Assembly (NCBI RefSeq): GCF_014652715.1
Contig: NZ_BMZI01000004.1
Location: 41,922 to 105,921, forward strand
Direction of reading: 5' to 3'
From: Salinicola rhizosphaerae
Lineage (GTDB): Bacteria > Pseudomonadota > Gammaproteobacteria > Pseudomonadales > Halomonadaceae
DNA length: 64,000 nucleotides
The position numbers and the translations under genes were made by a program. Positions 48,476 to 57,449 of the stretch are shown here, piece after piece. Each line of letters opens with the position of its first letter. The stretch's first letter is position 1. The notes below the pieces were generated by a model, which was not told where the DNA came from, did no database searches, and was given only the letters and a program-made list of their open reading frames with translations.

Positions 48476-48565
48476 GTAATCCTGGAGTGCGTAACCCTCG
48501 AGTGCGTAATCCTTGAGTGTGTAACCCTGGAGTGTGTAACCCTGGAGTGTGTAGCCCTCGAGCAT
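48476..48565 (+). repeat. Six 15-bp tandem repeats upstream of the thioesterase gene
   Basis: Six direct copies of GTAACCCTGGAGTGT-like units from 48476, each 15 bases, varying mostly at positions 5, 8-9 and 15 (copies 4 and 5 are identical). The array starts just after the DUF2007-like gene and stops six bases before the GGAGGA ribosome site of the next gene. As the period is a multiple of three, it leaves an open frame (VTLEC repeats) that falsely lengthens the next gene. Confidence 0.92.
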
Positions 48566-48580
48566 CGCAGGGAGGAGCGA

Positions 48581-49024
48581 ATGACGAACTGGGATTACCG
48601 CGATCCGTTCCTGCTCGAGTTCACCGTCGAGCGTTCGAGCATCGATCATTACGGGCACGTCAACAACGCCGAGTATCTGCGCTGGAACGAACGCGCCAGC
48701 TGGGATCACTCGCGTCACCTTGGGCTGACCCTCGACGACTACCGCGCGCTCGATCGCGGCATGGTCGTGCACCGGCACGAGCTCGACTACCTGGCGCCGG
48801 CCTTCGAGGGGGATCACCTCACGCTGGCAACCTGGATCGTCGCCTGTGACGGTCGACTGACGCTCACCCGTCGATTTCAGCTGATCGACGCTGCCACCTC
48901 GCGCACGCTGCTGCGCGCCCAAACCCGGTTTGCCTGCATCGAGCTTTCCAGCGGTCGCCCCAAGCGCATGCCGGCCCGCTTCGTCGATGTCTATGGCAGT
49001 GCCTGCGTGCCGGTCGACGCCTGA
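48581..49024 (+). CDS. Acyl-CoA thioesterase, 4HBT (YbgC/FadM-like) hotdog fold
   Basis: 147 residues from the ATG at 48581, placed by GGAGGA seven bases upstream; the longer frame is only translated repeat DNA. The catalytic Asp22 lies in SSIDHYGHVNNAEYLRW, followed by HRHELDYLAPAFEGD, the 4-hydroxybenzoyl-CoA thioesterase signature. It would hydrolyse acyl-CoAs; chain length and pathway cannot be told. No partner genes adjoin it. Confidence 0.88.
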   Translation: MTNWDYRDPFLLEFTVERSSIDHYGHVNNAEYLRWNERASWDHSRHLGLTLDDYRALDRGMVVHRHELDYLAPAFEGDHLTLATWIVACDGRLTLTRRFQLIDAATSRTLLRAQTRFACIELSSGRPKRMPARFVDVYGSACVPVDA

Positions 49025-49047
49025 TAGCGCGTCGACCGGCGGTCATG

Positions 49048-50559
49048 TCATGCATCGGCAATGAGGTTGGCGTCGGTTCGCGTTGATGCCGGCCCTGGTC
49101 GGCCCGGCGCGACGATGTCCTGAAAGCGGGCGAGCGTCGTCGCACTCGCCGGACGGGTCAGGCGCGAGACGATCACGAACAGCGGTAGATTGATCATCAA
49201 GCCCCAGGCGCCGGCGTGCACGCCTAGCGGATTGGACCACACCACGGTGAACAGCGCCGTTACCACGAAACCCGCCGTCAGGCCGCACAGCACGCCCGTT
49301 CGGGTCGCTCGCGGCCAGACAAAGAGGCCAATGAACGCCGGCAACATCTGCGAGGCGAAGCCCAGGCCAACCAGCAGGATCATGATCAGATTGCCCGGAT
49401 TGATCATCGAAACGGGCCCGACGATGCCGATCATGATCGGGAAGATCATGTAGCGCGCGAGCTGCCCGGTGCGCCGTTCCGAAAGACGCAGCAGCGGGCG
49501 GATCACGTCTCGGGTCCAGGTCAGTGCCGTGCCATGAATGTAGGGTTCGCTCGAGGACATGGCGGCAGCCAGCGTGCCCGCGCCGAGCAGGCCGACGAGT
49601 ACCGATGGCATCTGCTGGAAAGCGAGTTCGAGGGCGACGGTATCGGCGCGTTCCAGGTTCGGCAGGGTGAAAATACCGATGAAGCCGACCACCACCATCG
49701 GCAGAATGACGAGGTAGTACGTCGGCAGCCAGCTGGCGCTGCGGCGGATGCTCTGCGCGGAGTCGGCGCTCATCCACTGCAGCCAGACCGGCTGCTGGAA
49801 CGAGAACATCGAAACGATGATCGACGACGTCCAGAAGGCGAAGCTCATGTCGCCAAGCCCGCCGGGCAGTGTCAGAAAATCCGGGCGCGTTTCGCGCACG
49901 CGCTCGAAGACACCGCCGAACCACCAATCGCCGGTCATCTGGTGGGCCGCCCACAGCCCGATGACCCAGGCGACGACCAGCATGAGTCCGCCCTGGAAGG
50001 CGTTGGTCACGCCGATGGCGCGTTGCCCGCTGATGAACAGATAGATCGAGATGGTACCCAGCACCAGCCAGACATTGAGTGCGAACGGCAGCGCGCCGCC
50101 GCTCATCACGTTGAGAATGTACGCGGCGCCGATCGTCTGCAGAATGGCGTAGGCGAGAGCGCCGATCGACATCACCAGCGAAGTCAGCGCCCCCAGCAGC
50201 GGGCTCTCGAAGCGATCCGCCACCGCCTGCGCCTGGGTCACGTGGCCGAGCCGGGCACCGAAGGCCCACACGCGTGGGCCGCAGTACCAGGCGATCAGCG
50301 CCAGATAGCAGAGATAGATGACCACGTAGAAGACCGGCACGCCCTTGCTCCAGGCCCACCCTGGTGCGCCCATGAACGTGTAGGCGCTGATGCTGCCGGC
50401 GCCCATCAGCAGATACATCACCAGCGGGCCCATGCTGCGCCCGGCCACACCCCACTGCTCCAGGCTGTCCATGCGATAGCTGCCGCGGGCACGGATGCCC
50501 AACCAGAGCGCGATGGCGACGTAGGCCAGCGTCATCAAAAATGGTACGGGATCACTCAT
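49048..50559 (-). CDS. Sodium:solute symporter (SSS family)
   Basis: 503 residues with about 13 helices. Family features include the first-helix region GRSMGPLVMYLLMGAGSISAY, the Na+-site helix AMSSSEPYIHGTALTWTRD and HVTQAQAVADRFESPLLGAL. It takes up an organic solute with Na+. The substrate is unknown; a small two-helix protein gene overlaps its start by eight bases, and an amidase gene lies upstream, suggesting an amide or ureide substrate. Confidence 0.9.
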   Translation of the reverse strand: MSDPVPFLMTLAYVAIALWLGIRARGSYRMDSLEQWGVAGRSMGPLVMYLLMGAGSISAYTFMGAPGWAWSKGVPVFYVVIYLCYLALIAWYCGPRVWAFGARLGHVTQAQAVADRFESPLLGALTSLVMSIGALAYAILQTIGAAYILNVMSGGALPFALNVWLVLGTISIYLFISGQRAIGVTNAFQGGLMLVVAWVIGLWAAHQMTGDWWFGGVFERVRETRPDFLTLPGGLGDMSFAFWTSSIIVSMFSFQQPVWLQWMSADSAQSIRRSASWLPTYYLVILPMVVVGFIGIFTLPNLERADTVALELAFQQMPSVLVGLLGAGTLAAAMSSSEPYIHGTALTWTRDVIRPLLRLSERRTGQLARYMIFPIMIGIVGPVSMINPGNLIMILLVGLGFASQMLPAFIGLFVWPRATRTGVLCGLTAGFVVTALFTVVWSNPLGVHAGAWGLMINLPLFVIVSRLTRPASATTLARFQDIVAPGRPGPASTRTDANLIADA

Positions 50560-50827
50560 TGCTCGTCTCCTGCGTCTGCGAATCCGGTTCGTGAGCGCGG
50601 GTGATCGTGTCGGGCAGCGGCAGCAGGCGGTTCGCCAGCAGCATCACGCCGCTCGAGGCCAGAATGATCAGACACGACCAGGCCGCGATCAGCGGCAGAC
50701 CAAGCAGCAGCGCAGCCTGGTTGGCGAGCAGCACGACGGGCCACACGCCGGCCAGAATCACTGCCACGAACAGCACGAGCATCGTTTTGCCGGCTTTGGT
50801 GGCGGGGACGATCAGGCGGTGATTCAT
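50552..50827 (-). CDS. Small two-helix membrane protein (DUF3311-like), symporter partner
   Basis: 91 residues with two membrane segments (about 15-35 and 43-65) and a polar acidic tail. Short proteins of this kind (DUF3311 or similar) are often encoded directly before SSS symporters. Its end overlaps the symporter start by eight bases, which ties their translation. The precise family is not certain. Confidence 0.75.
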   Translation of the reverse strand: MNHRLIVPATKAGKTMLVLFVAVILAGVWPVVLLANQAALLLGLPLIAAWSCLIILASSGVMLLANRLLPLPDTITRAHEPDSQTQETSNE

Positions 50828-50903
50828 CGATGGATTCCTGTCTCTTGTCGTCGAAATACCGATGGCGGTAGTTGCATAAGTTGATGGCGAAAGTTATGTC
50901 AGT

Positions 50904-52295
50904 TCAGCGCGATGGCGGCGTTGGCCAGTGGCGAATCGGTCCGCGCCACTGCTCGAGGGCATAGGCGAGCTGCAGCACCCGTTGATCCTCGAACCGCGGG
51001 CCGACCAGTTGCACGCCGATGGGCAGACCATCGTGGCTGAAGCCGGCGTTGATCGACAGCGCCGGCTGTTCTCCCATGTTCCAAGGCAGCGTGAACCCGA
51101 GATGCTCGAATGGATGCTCCGGGTCGTTCGAAGGGTGGCCGTATTCGGCGGGAAAACTGTAAAGCGGCGTGGTCGGCGAGAGTATTGCATCGACCGCGTC
51201 GAATGCGGCTTCGGTCGAGCGCCGCATGGCAAAGGTCTGCTCGAAGCCGTGAACGGCGTCGACGGCACTCAACTCGGCGCCGCGAGCGGCCCACTGGGTG
51301 ATCATCGGGAAAACGCGCTCGCGCTCGGCCGCCGATAGTGCCATCAACGTCTTCCACTGGCGGGCGCGCCAGAAATTATCGAGGCCGTCGAGCATCGCCC
51401 GTGTCATCACCGGCGCAACGGGCACGAGCTTCGCCCCGGCGCGTTCGAACGCGGCGGCGGCGGCCTCGACCGCCGCGAGAATCTGCGGTTCGACCGTCAT
51501 GCCGCAGCCGGCATCGAGCATCACCCCGAGAGTGAGCCCTCGCAGGTCGATCGACAGGTCTCGCCAGTCGATGGTGCTCGGCGGCAGCCGGGTCGGGTCG
51601 CGCCGGTCGCTGCGGGCAAGCGTTGCCATCATCAATGCGGCGTCTTCGACGCTGCGCGTCATGGGCCCGGCACAACGACCGGTGTAACAGGGATCGATGG
51701 GAATGCGGCCAAGCGTCGGCTTGAAGCCGACCAGCCCGCACCAGGCCGCCGGCAGCCGCACCGAGCCACCGATATCCGTACCCACGTGCAGCGGGCCGAG
51801 ACCGGCCGCCGCTGCGGCGCCGGCGCCGGAACTCGAGCCACCGGGGTTAGTATCGAGCCGCCACGGGTTGCGCGTCAGCCCGTGAAAGGTCGAGACGCCC
51901 GAGGACATCATGCCGAAGTCGGGGCAAGTGGTCTTGGCGAAGATCAGCGCGCGATCTTCCCTCAGGCGAGCGGACGGCGGGGCATCCGTCGGCGCCGGCG
52001 TCAGCTCGGTGACCACCGTCCCCTGAGGAATCGGCGTGCCTTCGGTGGCGATGAGTTCCTTGACCGTGACCGGGATGCCGTCGAGCGGGCCGTGCGGTGC
52101 GCCGCGCCGCCAGCGCTCGGTAGACAGCGCCGCGCCTTCGAGCAGCGTCGTTTCATCGAACGCGTAAAGCGCGTTGATATGGGGTTCCCAGGCCTGGATG
52201 TGCGCCACCAGTGCCTCGGCATAGTCGGTGGGCGTGAAAGTGGCGTCGCGAAAGGCGGCAAGAAGCTCGGTGGCGGAGCAGTCGAGCGGTTCCAT
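50904..52295 (-). CDS. Amidase signature family hydrolase
   Basis: 463 residues from the ATG at 52295 (GAGGT upstream); a TTG at 52316 is less likely. The Ser-cisSer-Lys triad is visible: Lys79 (VTVKEL), cis-Ser154 (PGGSSSGAG) and nucleophile Ser178 (TDIGGSVRLPAAWCG). It hydrolyses an amide bond; the substrate is not defined by sequence. It lies 76 bases upstream of the small membrane protein and symporter genes on the same strand, so import followed by hydrolysis of one amide compound is plausible. Confidence 0.9.
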   Translation of the reverse strand: MEPLDCSATELLAAFRDATFTPTDYAEALVAHIQAWEPHINALYAFDETTLLEGAALSTERWRRGAPHGPLDGIPVTVKELIATEGTPIPQGTVVTELTPAPTDAPPSARLREDRALIFAKTTCPDFGMMSSGVSTFHGLTRNPWRLDTNPGGSSSGAGAAAAAGLGPLHVGTDIGGSVRLPAAWCGLVGFKPTLGRIPIDPCYTGRCAGPMTRSVEDAALMMATLARSDRRDPTRLPPSTIDWRDLSIDLRGLTLGVMLDAGCGMTVEPQILAAVEAAAAAFERAGAKLVPVAPVMTRAMLDGLDNFWRARQWKTLMALSAAERERVFPMITQWAARGAELSAVDAVHGFEQTFAMRRSTEAAFDAVDAILSPTTPLYSFPAEYGHPSNDPEHPFEHLGFTLPWNMGEQPALSINAGFSHDGLPIGVQLVGPRFEDQRVLQLAYALEQWRGPIRHWPTPPSR

Positions 52296-52660
52296 GGTGT
52301 GGCGACCTCGATGCAAAGTTGTTGTTGTCGCAGGCGCAGTGGAACGCCCATGAGCGCTCCCGCGATCGATCCGGTACCCGTCGAGCCGCTGACGATGGAT
52401 ATGGCCTATGGGACGCCGCGGGTACGCGCCTAGTTTGAAACGAACGGGCAGGTGATGACCAGACGAAAGTCCAAGGTCGGGAGAGCAAAGAAGCTTGGTT
52501 GGATAAAGAAACTTTTTATTGGCATCATCTCGGTAAAATAATCTGCAATTCGGCGATTTTTAGCGTTTTATCGTCTTTTTTCATGGCCTGTCCCGTCGGC
52601 AGTTTGGCTGTGCTGTAATCCGCTCGAACCCAGTGACAATCGGCGAGTGAGGTAGACGAC
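52296..52660. other. Divergent intergenic region between amidase and ald genes
   Basis: About 365 bases. The part at 52500-52590 is AT-rich, with CTTTTT, a 16-base gap and TAAAAT (52511-52538) as a weak rightward promoter for ald. AT-rich tracts of this type suit Lrp-family binding, the usual control of alanine dehydrogenase genes, but no clear site was identified. I see no gene here. Confidence 0.35.
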
Positions 52661-53779
52661 ATGCGTATCGGCGTACCGAGAGAGATCAAGAATCACGAAT
52701 ATCGCGTGGCGCTGACGCCCGGTGGCGTGCGCGAGCTCGTCACGCGCGGTCATCTGGTGTGCGTGGAGTCCGACGCGGGTATCGGCTCGGGCTATACCGA
52801 TGACGCCTATCGCGAGGCGGGAGCCGAGGTGATGGCGGACGTGGCGGCGGTCTGGGCCGGCACCGAACTGATTCTCAAGGTCAAGGAGCCGCAGGCCGAA
52901 GAGGTCGCGCGCCTGCGACCCGAGCAGACGCTTTTCACCTATCTGCATCTGGCTGCCGAAGAGCGGCTAACCCGTGGGCTCATCGAAAGCGGCGCTACCT
53001 GCATCGCCTACGAGACGATCACCGACGCTTTCGGCGGGCTACCGCTGCTCGCCCCGATGAGTCGTGTTGCCGGCCGCATGGCGGTGCAGGCCGGTGCGCA
53101 TAGCCTCGAGAAGGCGCAGGGCGGCGCGGGCATCCTGCTACCGGGCGTTCCAGGGGTGGCGCCAGCCAAGGTCACCGTGATCGGTGGTGGCGTGGTCGGC
53201 GAGAACGCCGCGCGCATGGCGCTGGGCCTGGGCGCCGAAGTGACGATTCTCGACAAGTCCCTGGCGCGTCTCGAGGTGCTCGATCACCGCTATCAGGGAC
53301 AGATCCGCACCGTCTACTCGACGCGCGAGACGCTCGATGCCGCCGTGCGGGAATCCGACATGATCATCGGTGCCGTGCTGGTGCCTGGCGCCGCGGCGCC
53401 CAAGCTGATCACGCGTGCGATGCTCGCTGACATGAAACCGGGCAGCGTGCTGGTCGATGTCGCCATCGATCAAGGCGGCTGCTTCGAAACCAGCAGGGCC
53501 ACGACGCACGCCGAGCCGAGCTATCTCGTCGACGGCATCGTTCACTACTGCGTTGCCAACATGCCCGGTGCCGTGGCGCGGACCTCCACGCAGGCGCTGA
53601 CCAACGCCACGCTGCCTTTCGTGCTGGCGCTTGCCGACAAGGGCTGGAAACAGGCTCTCGCGGAGGACGCGCATTTCCGTGCCGGCCTCAACGTCCACGC
53701 CGGTCAGCTCACCTACTCCGCCGTGGGCGAGGCGTTCGGCATTGGCACCGTCACGCCTGCTCAGGTTCTGGCTGACTGA
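52661..53779 (+). CDS. ald: Alanine dehydrogenase
   Basis: 372 residues, the family length. Substrate residues Lys75 (ILKVKEP) and His96 (YLHLAAEE) are at their standard positions. The NAD site is [20 protein letters not shown], and the hinge [13 protein letters not shown] is present. It interconverts L-alanine and pyruvate plus ammonia. GAGGTAG precedes the ATG. It stands alone with its own terminator. Alanine from imported peptides would feed it, though no direct link is shown. Confidence 0.96.
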   Translation: MRIGVPREIKNHEYRVALTPGGVRELVTRGHLVCVESDAGIGSGYTDDAYREAGAEVMADVAAVWAGTELILKVKEPQAEEVARLRPEQTLFTYLHLAAEERLTRGLIESGATCIAYETITDAFGGLPLLAPMSRVAGRMAVQAGAHSLEKAQGGAGILLPGVPGVAPAKVTVIGGGVVGENAARMALGLGAEVTILDKSLARLEVLDHRYQGQIRTVYSTRETLDAAVRESDMIIGAVLVPGAAAPKLITRAMLADMKPGSVLVDVAIDQGGCFETSRATTHAEPSYLVDGIVHYCVANMPGAVARTSTQALTNATLPFVLALADKGWKQALAEDAHFRAGLNVHAGQLTYSAVGEAFGIGTVTPAQVLAD

Positions 53780-53813
53780 CCGAAGCGGAACTTTTACCGA
53801 ATGGCGTCATGAT

Positions 53814-53857
53814 ACCGGCCGTGTCCCGCGATTGGCTTCGCGGGAGTGGCCGGTTTG
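53814..53857 (+). terminator. Long hairpin terminator after ald
   Basis: Outer arms ACCGGCC/GGCCGGT and inner arms TCCCGCGA/TCGCGGGA with a 6-base loop, followed by TTTG. It lies 35 bases after the ald stop. The T-run is short, so termination strength is uncertain. The rest of the gap to 54103 holds no gene that I can see. Confidence 0.65.
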
Positions 53858-54103
53858 TCGTGAACGGCGGATATTGAAAAACCGCAGAACTCGTCGAGAA
53901 ATCCGTCGCGACGCTTCCCGCGAGATGCCGCCGCTGAGAAGGTTGACCTGGTACTGCCCAATGACGTCATCCGGTTCCTCGCGGCTGTTACGTCAAAAAC
54001 CTTAAAGGCTCGACAATCATCAGAGCGTCGCAGTAGCCCAGTCTCCATGACAATCAAGGCTTCATGACAGCCAGAGTTTCACAACAACAAGAGGTGGCAT
54101 GAT

Positions 54104-54469
54104 ATGGCAACGAACTGGCAGGCAGTGGATGATCTCCGGCATCGCTGGGTGAAAGCCTATTATCAAGGCGACAGTGATTTCCTGGAGTGCGTTGAAGCAC
54201 CTTTCTTCTTTGCAAAATGCGGCGGACGATTGACGTCGAAGCAACAGCAGCTCGATGCACTAAGGGCAGGGATGAACCATGGTTTAGCGCTCGCGGAAAT
54301 CGACGACGTCATCGAGGCTCGAGATCATGGCAGCGACTGGCTGACAGTGAAAGGTGAGGCGTCGGTGACGCTGCAGGGAGATGCTGTTGGCCGCTATCGG
54401 TACTTCGAAATGTGGATTCTGATGGCGGGCGAGTGGCGAATCACATCGCTGTGCTTCGAGCAGATCTGA
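54104..54469 (+). CDS. NTF2-like (SnoaL/DUF4440-type) small protein
   Basis: 121 residues with a GAGGTGG site before the ATG. The start WQAVDDLRHRWVKAYYQGDSD and the end YRYFEMWILMAGEWRITSLCF have the helix-then-beta pattern of the cone-shaped NTF2 fold, seen in SnoaL-like and calcium/calmodulin kinase-association-like proteins. No catalytic set is recognisable. Its G+C is visibly lower than its neighbours, suggesting a recent arrival. Function unknown. Confidence 0.7.
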   Translation: MATNWQAVDDLRHRWVKAYYQGDSDFLECVEAPFFFAKCGGRLTSKQQQLDALRAGMNHGLALAEIDDVIEARDHGSDWLTVKGEASVTLQGDAVGRYRYFEMWILMAGEWRITSLCFEQI

Positions 54470-54579
54470 CCTCGCGTGGCACCTTCGGCGTGGTATCGAG
54501 GTCGCGATAGCGGTGGCGGCAGGGTAAACTGCCCGCACTTTATCTCACCGCCATTTCCCCAGACGATTTCGAAGAGTCC

Positions 54580-55593
54580 ATGAGCCAGCGACGCGTTCTT
54601 ACCGGTATCACCACCACGGGTACGCCGCATCTGGGCAATTACGTCGGCGCGATCAAGCCGGCGATTGCCGAGAGCCAGAACCCGGACGTTCAGTCCTACT
54701 ACTTTCTCGCCGACCTGCATGCGCTGATCAAAGCGCAGGACCCGCAGCGGGTGCAGCAGTCGCGACTCGAGATCGCCGCGACCTGGCTGGCGCTGGGGCT
54801 GGATACCGACAACGCCATCTTCTATCGCCAATCGGACATTCACGAGATTCCGGAGCTGACCTGGCTGCTCTCGTGCGTCTGCGCCAAGGGGTTGATGAAT
54901 CGCGCGCACGCCTACAAGGCAGCCGTGGCGGACAACGAGGAGAACGGCGTCCCCGATCCGGACCGCGGTATCACCATGGGGCTGTTCGGCTATCCGGTGC
55001 TGATGGCCGCCGATATCCTTATGTTCAACGCCCACAAGGTGCCGGTGGGGCGCGATCAGATCCAGCATATCGAGATGGCTCGCGATATGGCGGGACGCTT
55101 CAACCACATCTACAAGGGTGACTACTTCACGCTGCCGGAAGCGATCGTCGACGAGAGGGTCGAAGTGCTGCGAGGGCTCGACGGGCGCAAGATGTCCAAG
55201 AGCTACGACAACACGATTCCGCTGTTCGTCAGCGAGAAGAAGCTTCAGAAGCTGGTGCGCAAGATCAAGACCAACTCGCTCGAGCCCGGCGAGCCCAAGG
55301 ATGCCGATACCTGCACGCTGTTCCAGATCTACTCTGCCTTCGCGACGGCGGAGGAGAGCGCGGACATGCGCCGCCGCTATGAAGGCGGCATCGGCTGGGG
55401 CGACGCCAAGAACGAGGTGTTCGAGTACCTGAATGCCCACCTGCGCGAGCCTCGCGAGCGCTATGAGGCGCTGATGAACGATCCGGCCCATATCGAGCAG
55501 GTGCTGGTGAAAGGCGCCGAACGCGCCCGCGAAGAGGCGAATGCGCTGATGGACAGGCTGCGTGTTGCCGTCGGCCTGGGTCGGTTTCAGTAG
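54580..55593 (+). CDS. trpS: Tryptophanyl-tRNA synthetase
   Basis: 337 residues, class I. The HIGH-like motif is PHLGN at 16-20 and KMSKS is exact at 204-208. The block [19 protein letters not shown] is typical of bacterial TrpS. It charges tRNA-Trp. Its stop is followed six bases later by the long heptamer repeat array. Confidence 0.97.
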   Translation: MSQRRVLTGITTTGTPHLGNYVGAIKPAIAESQNPDVQSYYFLADLHALIKAQDPQRVQQSRLEIAATWLALGLDTDNAIFYRQSDIHEIPELTWLLSCVCAKGLMNRAHAYKAAVADNEENGVPDPDRGITMGLFGYPVLMAADILMFNAHKVPVGRDQIQHIEMARDMAGRFNHIYKGDYFTLPEAIVDERVEVLRGLDGRKMSKSYDNTIPLFVSEKKLQKLVRKIKTNSLEPGEPKDADTCTLFQIYSAFATAEESADMRRRYEGGIGWGDAKNEVFEYLNAHLREPRERYEALMNDPAHIEQVLVKGAERAREEANALMDRLRVAVGLGRFQ

Positions 55594-55598
55594 GCTAT

Positions 55599-55703
55599 AG
55601 CCACGAGCCACGAGCCACGAGCCACGAGCCACGAGCCACGAGCCACGAGCCACGAGCCACGAGCCACGAGCCACGAGCCACGAGCGACGAGCGACGAGCG
55701 ACA
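55599..55703 (+). repeat. Heptamer tandem array AGCCACG after trpS
   Basis: Twelve exact AGCCACG units (55599-55682), two AGCGACG units and a final AGCGACA: fifteen heptamers. The same family, as AGCTACG, follows prfB (17909-17950) and malic enzyme (59222-59235), always just after a stop codon. On the minus strand it translates as a SWLVARG repeat, which creates a false reading frame. Confidence 0.97.
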
Positions 55704-55732
55704 ACTTCGGGTCGCGACAAGCCAACCTGAAT

Positions 55733-55762
55733 AATCGCCAGCGATATTTGTCACTGGCGATT
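55733..55762. other. Hairpin upstream of the YeeE/YedE gene
   Basis: A 9-bp perfect inverted repeat AATCGCCAG/CTGGCGATT with a 12-base loop, 30 bases after the heptamer array. No T-run follows. It could end transcripts leaving trpS or be an operator for the transporter gene. The AT-rich stretch 55800-55920 beyond it probably holds the transporter promoter. Confidence 0.5.
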
Positions 55763-55923
55763 GGCATCAGCGAAACCCTACCCTGACTTTTGCAGCTCGC
55801 AGCTTCCGCCAATTCATATATAACAAAAGCGTCTATTCACAGATTATTTTGTCGTTTTCGAATTCCCGAGTAAAAGACTAAAGTATCGTCCATTCGATTT
55901 TGGTCTAAAAAAGGGTTCCGTTT

Positions 55924-57138
55924 ATGACGACTTTAACGAAAACGGCGCCGCCCGGTGTCGGGCGCCTGTCGCCCAAAGCGTGGATTGCCGCGCTACTACT
56001 TGTGGTTGGGTCGCTTGCTGTTGGTCTGACCTTTGGCGGCAACCAGGGATGGCTGATGCTGGTCGGCGGTGGACTGGGCATCGTGCTGTATCACGCCTCG
56101 TTCGGTTTCACCTCGGCCTGGCGTGTTTTCATCACCGAGCGGCGGGGGCGCGGCCTGCGTGCGCAGATGGTGATGCTGGCGCTAGCGGTGGTGCTGTTCT
56201 TCCCCGCGCTAGGATCGGGAACGCTCTTCGGTCATCCGGTGCACGGTTTCGTCTCGCCGATCGGCGTGTCGGTCATCGTCGGGGCATTTCTGTTCGGTCT
56301 CGGCATGCAGCTCGGCGGCGGTTGTGCATCAGGCACGCTGTTTACGGTGGGTGGCGGCAATGCACGAATGGTCATTACGCTTCTCTTCTTCATCGTCGGC
56401 TCGGTGATCGGTACCGCCCACTTCGCGTGGTGGCAGAGTCTGCCGGCATTCCAGCCGACGTCGATGATCGACCTGTTCGGCACCGGTGGGGGAATCGCTG
56501 CCAGCCTGGTCCTGTTCGCGGCGATTGCCGTGCTGACGGTCGTCATGGAAAAACGTCGTCATGGTCAGCTGGAGCAGGCCGCCCACGTGCCGCACGGTCC
56601 GGCGCGCTGGTTGACTGGACCCTGGCCGCTGCTGGCGGGTGCCATTGGTCTGGCGATTCTCAATTTCCTGACGCTTTCGTTGGCCGGTCGGCCTTGGGGG
56701 ATTACCTCGGCGTTTGCGCTCTGGGGCGCCAAGGTCTTTCAGGCCGTCGGGGGCGATGTGACCGCCTGGGGGTACTGGCAGAATCCGGGCCGTGCCGCTT
56801 CTCTGAATAGCAGCATCTTCAGCGACGTCACCACGGTAATGAACATCGGCATCATTCTCGGCGCTGGGCTGGCCGCCTCGCTGGCCGGGCGTTTCGCGCC
56901 GAACTTCCGCATTCCGATGCGTTCGGTGGCGGCAGCGGTCATTGGCGGGCTTTTCCTCGGCTACGGCGCGCGTCTGGCGTTTGGCTGCAACATCGGCGCC
57001 TACTTCAGCGGTATCGCGTCCGGCAGTCTTCACGGCTGGCTGTGGCTGGTTGCGGCTTTCGCCGGCAACATGTTCGGTGTCAAGCTGCGTCCACTCTTCT
57101 TCCCGGGGCCGGCCAAGCCCGCCGCCGCCAGCTGCTGA
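55924..57138 (+). CDS. YeeE/YedE family membrane transporter (thiosulfate/sulfur-compound type)
   Basis: 404 residues with about 9-10 helices. The two conserved cysteine motifs are present: QLGGGCASGTLFTVGGG and ARLAFGCNIGAYFSGIASG. In TsuA-type proteins these cysteines relay thiosulfate across the membrane; other members are linked to selenium handling. No TusA-like or rhodanese gene adjoins it, so the substrate is inferred only as a sulfur compound. It has its own terminator. Confidence 0.88.
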   Translation: MTTLTKTAPPGVGRLSPKAWIAALLLVVGSLAVGLTFGGNQGWLMLVGGGLGIVLYHASFGFTSAWRVFITERRGRGLRAQMVMLALAVVLFFPALGSGTLFGHPVHGFVSPIGVSVIVGAFLFGLGMQLGGGCASGTLFTVGGGNARMVITLLFFIVGSVIGTAHFAWWQSLPAFQPTSMIDLFGTGGGIAASLVLFAAIAVLTVVMEKRRHGQLEQAAHVPHGPARWLTGPWPLLAGAIGLAILNFLTLSLAGRPWGITSAFALWGAKVFQAVGGDVTAWGYWQNPGRAASLNSSIFSDVTTVMNIGIILGAGLAASLAGRFAPNFRIPMRSVAAAVIGGLFLGYGARLAFGCNIGAYFSGIASGSLHGWLWLVAAFAGNMFGVKLRPLFFPGPAKPAAASC

Positions 57139-57160
57139 GCCACGTTGAACGCTGGCCTGA

Positions 57161-57185
57161 AGCCCCGCTCCGGCGGGGCTTTTTC
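57161..57185 (+). terminator. Rho-independent terminator after the YeeE/YedE gene
   Basis: Stem AGCCCCGC/GCGGGGCT with a 4-base loop and TTTT tail, 22 bases after the stop. Confidence 0.92.
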
Positions 57186-57449
57186 GTGGTAATGATCAAC
57201 GCCTTTCATACCATCGGGTGAGAGGCATCAGACCATTGGCGTAAGGGGCTCGACCCGATGACATGCCACCGGGTGCGACAAAATGGCATACTGTTCGCCC
57301 CACGATCAGCCAGGGCTGGTCGCGCGCCGGCGCCGCCGTCACGTGCGGACGCCAATGACAATGCGCCATCACGGACCGACAGCAGCGGATGCCGCCTTCG
57401 CCGGTTCGACGGGTGCCTTTGATTCGCTGGTTACCACGAGAGTCGATTC

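Noticed and set aside
48419-48580. N-terminal extension of the thioesterase
   Set aside because: It is translated tandem repeat overlapping the previous gene; a strong ribosome site marks 48581.
49043-50455. 470-codon minus-strand frame in another register of the symporter gene
   Set aside because: Arg/Gly/Asp-rich with no membrane helices, whereas the symporter register gives 13 helices and family motifs.
55599-55703. CRISPR-like array
   Set aside because: The 7-base units are contiguous with no spacers and no cas genes nearby.
54394-55812. 472-codon minus-strand frame over trpS with SWLVARG repeats
   Set aside because: It is the reverse of trpS plus the translated heptamer array; a 7-base unit read three times gives a 7-residue repeat. 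TrpS on the plus strand has all its motifs.
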